Shown in pieces: positions 27,295 to 27,526 of a stretch of DNA of 27,526 nt (positions are counted from its first letter, which is position 1; each line of letters starts with the position of its first letter). Location of the stretch: positions 1 to 27,526 of the IMG/VR virus record IMGVR_UViG_3300045957_000046; one strand, given 5' to 3'. Source of the stretch: a virus. The notes under the pieces were generated by a model. That model had not been told where the DNA came from and did no database searches. It was given only the letters and a program-made list of their open reading frames with translations. Position numbers and translations under genes: made by a program.

Positions 27295-27526
27295 CGGTAC
27301 GCCTCCATCAGACAGCGGATTTGCTCACGCTTGTCGGGTTCCGGGTCGAGGATATCCACAAGCCGGGTCATAAACTCTTGCATGGTAGATGCCGCCATCG
27401 GATTGGCCACACCGAACTTGCCGCCCACATAGTGCAGGGTTGCGTCGAGTCGGCCCTCGTGGCATATCTCCTGCCCATTGAACTGGAACAACTCCCCCTT
27501 TGAGGAAATCGCGAAGCTGGACGAAT
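27291..27526 (-). CDS. partial late gene, 5' end beyond the window
   Basis: The reading frame stays open from the stop at 27291 to the window edge (SSSFAISSKGELFQFNGQE... and ending REQIRCLMEAYR), so at least 78 aa are present and the start is outside. A TTG at 27491 is the only start-like codon near, has no convincing ribosome site, and is not taken as the start. Residues such as NGQEICHEGRLDATLHYVGGKFG look globular. The C-terminal tail (LVDILDPEPDKREQIRCLM) is helical. Not recognised; its place before a gp11-like gene suggests a virion component. Confidence 0.65.
   Translation of the reverse strand, partial: SSSFAISSKGELFQFNGQEICHEGRLDATLHYVGGKFGVANPMAASTMQEFMTRLVDILDPEPDKREQIRCLMEAYR

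Overview
This window is a 27.5 kb piece of a podovirus-like (short-tailed, T7-architecture) double-stranded DNA bacteriophage. It carries an apparently complete gene set for replacing adenine with 2-aminoadenine (Z) in the phage genome. The signature is a run of co-directional, overlapping or near-abutting genes: a family A DNA polymerase (candidate DpoZ, 14450-16312), a PrimPol-helicase (16312-18690), PurZ (18680-19717), an HD-domain dATPase DatZ (19714-20184), a small PD-(D/E)XK nuclease-like protein (20181-20588) and a MazG-type dGTP pyrophosphatase MazZ (20581-20889). The PurZ call rests on a P-loop reading GSTGKG, where cellular PurA has GDEGKG. The closest described layout I know of is that of Z-genome podoviruses such as Vibrio phage phiVC8.

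Layout. Positions 1-6964 are on the minus strand. They hold the packaging and head operon: a 66-aa starter ORF, small and large terminase, portal, a Bbp19-like protein, scaffold, major capsid protein and four small late genes. The last small gene ends in a PEP-CTERM-like sorting tail. A consensus sigma70 promoter (7024-7052) starts this operon and a second one (2163-2191) sits directly before the capsid gene. Positions 6965-7628 are a repeat-rich divergent control region. Positions 7629-20889 are on the plus strand: early regulatory genes with their own sigma70 promoters (7554, 9441, 10413), a tandem terminator (10987-11100), and then a long replication and Z-nucleotide operon. Positions 20849-27526 are on the minus strand again: an HNH protein, two large internal virion (ejection) proteins, a gp14-like internal protein, a gp11-like tail tubular protein and a partial gene cut by the window end. 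If the genome is circular or permuted, the two minus-strand blocks are probably one late region that wraps around outside the window.

The most unusual non-coding part is 8351-9518. This 1.2 kb stretch has no credible gene and is packed with repeats, extreme GC and homopolymer tracts and terminator-like hairpins. It also has two copies of a palindrome (8702-8717 and 8774-8789) matching the chromosomal centromere site parS of Proteobacteria. Other repeat systems are three consecutive CGGGG/CCCCG hairpins (7421-7490), a tandem ATATGCTCAGGGCC repeat (7118-7299), a 9-mer GCGCTATCA present six times on the plus strand of the early region only, and a 24-bp dyad seen at 2988, 14059 and (degenerate) 25164.

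Host. No phage RNA polymerase is visible and the promoters are near-perfect sigma70 sites, so a Gram-negative, probably proteobacterial, host is likely. The PEP-CTERM-like tail would fit an exosortase-bearing host, and the parS-like sites fit a ParB-bearing proteobacterium. No tRNA, rRNA, CRISPR array, integrase or insertion sequence was found. All functional statements are by reading protein motifs; no database search was run.
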